From Clostridiales bacterium (lineage in GTDB: Bacteria; Bacillota; Clostridia; Christensenellales; Aristaeellaceae), in NCBI GenBank assembly GCA_004555535.1, contig SFHU01000060.1:1-16729 (forward strand): a stretch of DNA of 16,729 nucleotides. The letters run 5' to 3'. The notes beneath the pieces were generated by a model that saw only the letters and a list, made by a program, of their open reading frames with translations, did not search any database and had not been told where the DNA came from. Below are positions 14,262 through 16,729 of this stretch, one piece after another (the stretch's first letter is position 1; each line of letters begins with the position of its first letter). The translations under genes were made by a program, and so were the position numbers.

Positions 14262-14990
14262 ATGGAGCTTTTTCTTTGCATCGCGGCCTTTTGGGCCTTC
14301 TGGGCGGGCGGCCCCTCCGGCGCGCTGCTGCTGCGCTGCGGGCTGGATGCCTGCCTTCGCTTCTCGCCTCGCTCGGCCATCGCGCTCTCCTCGCTGTGCG
14401 CGCTGTGCGCCGCCGCGGCCAGTCTTCCCCTGCGCGGTGGTCTGCGCGCCGTGCATGGCCCGCCCGACCGCCTTGCGACGGCCGGCTTCGTCGGCGGCGT
14501 GCTCGGCCGCGCGCTGCTGCTGATGGCCTGCGCGCGCTTTCCCGGCAGTCTGGCGCTGCGGCGGATACAGGCGCTGCCCCTGCTGCTGCTCGTGCTGCTC
14601 CCGGCAAAGCGGCATCCGCCTCGCCCCGCCCGCGCGCCGGTGCTTGCCGCGCTGCTGTGCGCCGCGGCGGGCGGCTTTTTCGGCGCGGGGGACGCGCTGC
14701 TGCTCTCGCGCCTGCTGCCCGGCGGCATCGAGCGCCGGCGGGGGCTCTCCTCCGACGCGCTGCTCGTGCGCCTGTGCGCGCAGGCGGGCGCGCTGCTGCT
14801 GACGCTCCTGAGCGGCGCGGCACAGGTCTTTCCCCCGCGGATGCTCGCGGCAGCAGCCGTCGGCGCCGCGGCGGGCGCGCTCTTTGGCGAATACGGCAAA
14901 AAGCGCGGCGCGCTCCCAAGCGGAATGCGCGCCGCAGCCAGGGTGTATGAAATCTCTGCCGCGCTCGCCTGTGCGGAGCAGGCCCTCTGA
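14262..14990 (+). CDS. Small polytopic membrane protein, possibly degenerate TSUP-like
   Basis: The 242-aa protein is strongly hydrophobic, with about six to eight Ala/Leu-rich membrane segments. Two glycine-containing segments, FWAGGPSGALLLRCG near the N-terminus and AAAGGFFGAGDALLLSRLLPG in the second half, resemble the repeated G-x-x-G-x-G elements of TSUP (TauE/SafE) permeases in spacing and order, but the match is loose. I would not assign transport activity. The start is supported by GGGAGG 7 bases upstream. Composition is even more GC- and Ala/Leu/Arg-rich than its neighbours, and the opposite strand is also open, so the choice of strand rests on the ribosome binding site and hydrophobicity pattern. 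It is divergent from the MATE gene and convergent with yhbY, with only 5 bp between stop codons and no visible terminator. Confidence 0.68.
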   Translation: MELFLCIAAFWAFWAGGPSGALLLRCGLDACLRFSPRSAIALSSLCALCAAAASLPLRGGLRAVHGPPDRLATAGFVGGVLGRALLLMACARFPGSLALRRIQALPLLLLVLLPAKRHPPRPARAPVLAALLCAAAGGFFGAGDALLLSRLLPGGIERRRGLSSDALLVRLCAQAGALLLTLLSGAAQVFPPRMLAAAAVGAAAGALFGEYGKKRGALPSGMRAAARVYEISAALACAEQAL

Positions 14991-14995
14991 GCGCC

Positions 14996-15283
14996 TTACG
15001 GGAGGATGATCTTCGGATCCTTCTCCCGCGCGCGGTAGATCACGAAGCGGTTGCCGATGCACTGCACCGGCTCCGCGTCCGCGCCCTCGCACAGCGCCGC
15101 GATCGCCTCGCGGGCGGTCATCGGGCTGTTTTGAAGCACGGTGCCCTTCACCAGCTCGCGCGCCTCCAGCGCGTCCGAGAGCTGCTTGATCATGTTGTCG
15201 TTTACGCCATCCTTGCCCACGTGGAGGATGGGCTCCATCGTGTTGGCCAATCCGCGCAGATACGCGCGCTGCTTGCTCGTCAT
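14996..15283 (-). CDS. yhbY: YhbY (CRS1/YhbY domain) ribosome-associated RNA-binding protein
   Basis: The 95-aa protein is a stand-alone CRS1-YhbY (CRM) domain, which binds RNA and is associated with pre-50S ribosomal particles in E. coli. The family pattern is clear: TSKQRAYLRGLANTMEPIL, the HVGKDGV loop (the GxxG-like RNA-binding turn), DALEARELVKG and the closing GNRFVIYRA. Length is standard. The start at 15283 has AAAGGA upstream. It lies 56 bp after obg on the same strand, the common Bacillota pairing, consistent with joint roles in large-subunit assembly. In many clostridia nadD follows; here a convergent unrelated gene does. Confidence 0.95.
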   Translation of the reverse strand: MTSKQRAYLRGLANTMEPILHVGKDGVNDNMIKQLSDALEARELVKGTVLQNSPMTAREAIAALCEGADAEPVQCIGNRFVIYRAREKDPKIILP

Positions 15284-15339
15284 GCCGTTTCCTTTCCGGG
15301 GCCTCTGCCCCGCCGGTGTGTGTTTCCTGATTCAGTCCG

Positions 15340-16599
<1,260 letters not shown>

Positions 16600-16729
16600 G
16601 GCTTTTCTTTCCTCAAGACTGTCGGACCGGAGACGCATGCGCCCCTGCGGTCGGTACGCGGCGCAGCGCCTGGCCGTAAAGCCAGGCTCCTCCGCAAAAA
16701 AGACTATCCGGAAGATTATATCCTCTTCC
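16600..16729 (-). promoter_or_regulatory. Promoter -10 and structured leader of obg (edge)
   Basis: The minus strand has TATAAT at 16720-16715, giving a start near 16708 and a leader of about 110 nt; the -35 would fall just outside the window. The -10 lies inside an inverted repeat GGAAGA/TCTTCC (16710-16715 with 16724-16729), which could be an operator or chance. The leader contains a hairpin GCCTGGC/GCCAGGC with a 6-base loop (16668-16687) and further pairing potential (GACCG/CGGTC) before the ribosome binding site. No rpmA (L27) coding sequence is visible in this stretch. Confidence 0.5.

Overview
The window is GC-rich bacterial DNA with compact genes, strong AGGAGG-type ribosome binding sites and near-consensus sigma-70/sigma-A promoters. 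A leucine T-box riboswitch, a butyrate kinase homologue, the obg-yhbY gene pair and a LacI-type regulator together suggest a GC-rich member of the Bacillota, probably a clostridial, fermentative, gut-type anaerobe. The lineage is inferred from gene content, and no composition statistic was computed. I see no phage, insertion sequence, CRISPR array, rRNA or tRNA.

Layout, left to right. (1) Positions 1-4323: a minus-strand operon trkA-trkH-oxidoreductase reads from a consensus promoter (TTGACA-17-TATAAT) through a roughly 120-nt hairpin-rich leader and ends at a terminator at 180-223. It encodes a Trk potassium uptake system plus a Gfo/Idh/MocA oxidoreductase. A second minus-strand promoter at 10-38 fires out of the left edge. 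(2) Positions 4379-5992: plus-strand genes for a TSUP (TauE/SafE) permease and a DUF308 (HdeD-like) membrane protein, ending at a bidirectional terminator shared with the next operon. (3) Positions 6013-10556: a minus-strand accessory metabolic block. A butyrate-kinase-family gene and a lacI-type gene are translationally coupled, with lacI starting at TTG inside a 4-base overlap. Downstream lies a separate promoter flanked by two identical 12-bp operator-like boxes, which drives yhcH-type, ketopantoate-reductase-type and cyclase-type genes. This is the most system-like part of the window: a regulator next to a probable regulon of unassigned pathway.

(4) Positions 10622-12781: leuA (long-form 2-isopropylmalate synthase) under a T-box riboswitch with a readable leucine specifier (CUC), antiterminator and terminator, behind a TTGACA-17-TAAAAT promoter and followed by a very long terminator hairpin. 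(5) Positions 12827-14990: a MATE efflux transporter and a divergent, very GC-rich small membrane protein that looks like a degenerate TSUP protein. The 79-bp gap between them holds two interleaved perfect inverted repeats. (6) Positions 14996-16729: yhbY and obg, two ribosome-assembly genes, with a structured obg leader and a -10 box at the right edge. The neighbours usual in clostridia (rpmA upstream, nadD downstream) are absent.

Most of the window is ordinary housekeeping. The features worth follow-up are the LacI operator pair and its metabolic cluster, the trkA leader RNA, and the 14.2-kb interleaved repeats.
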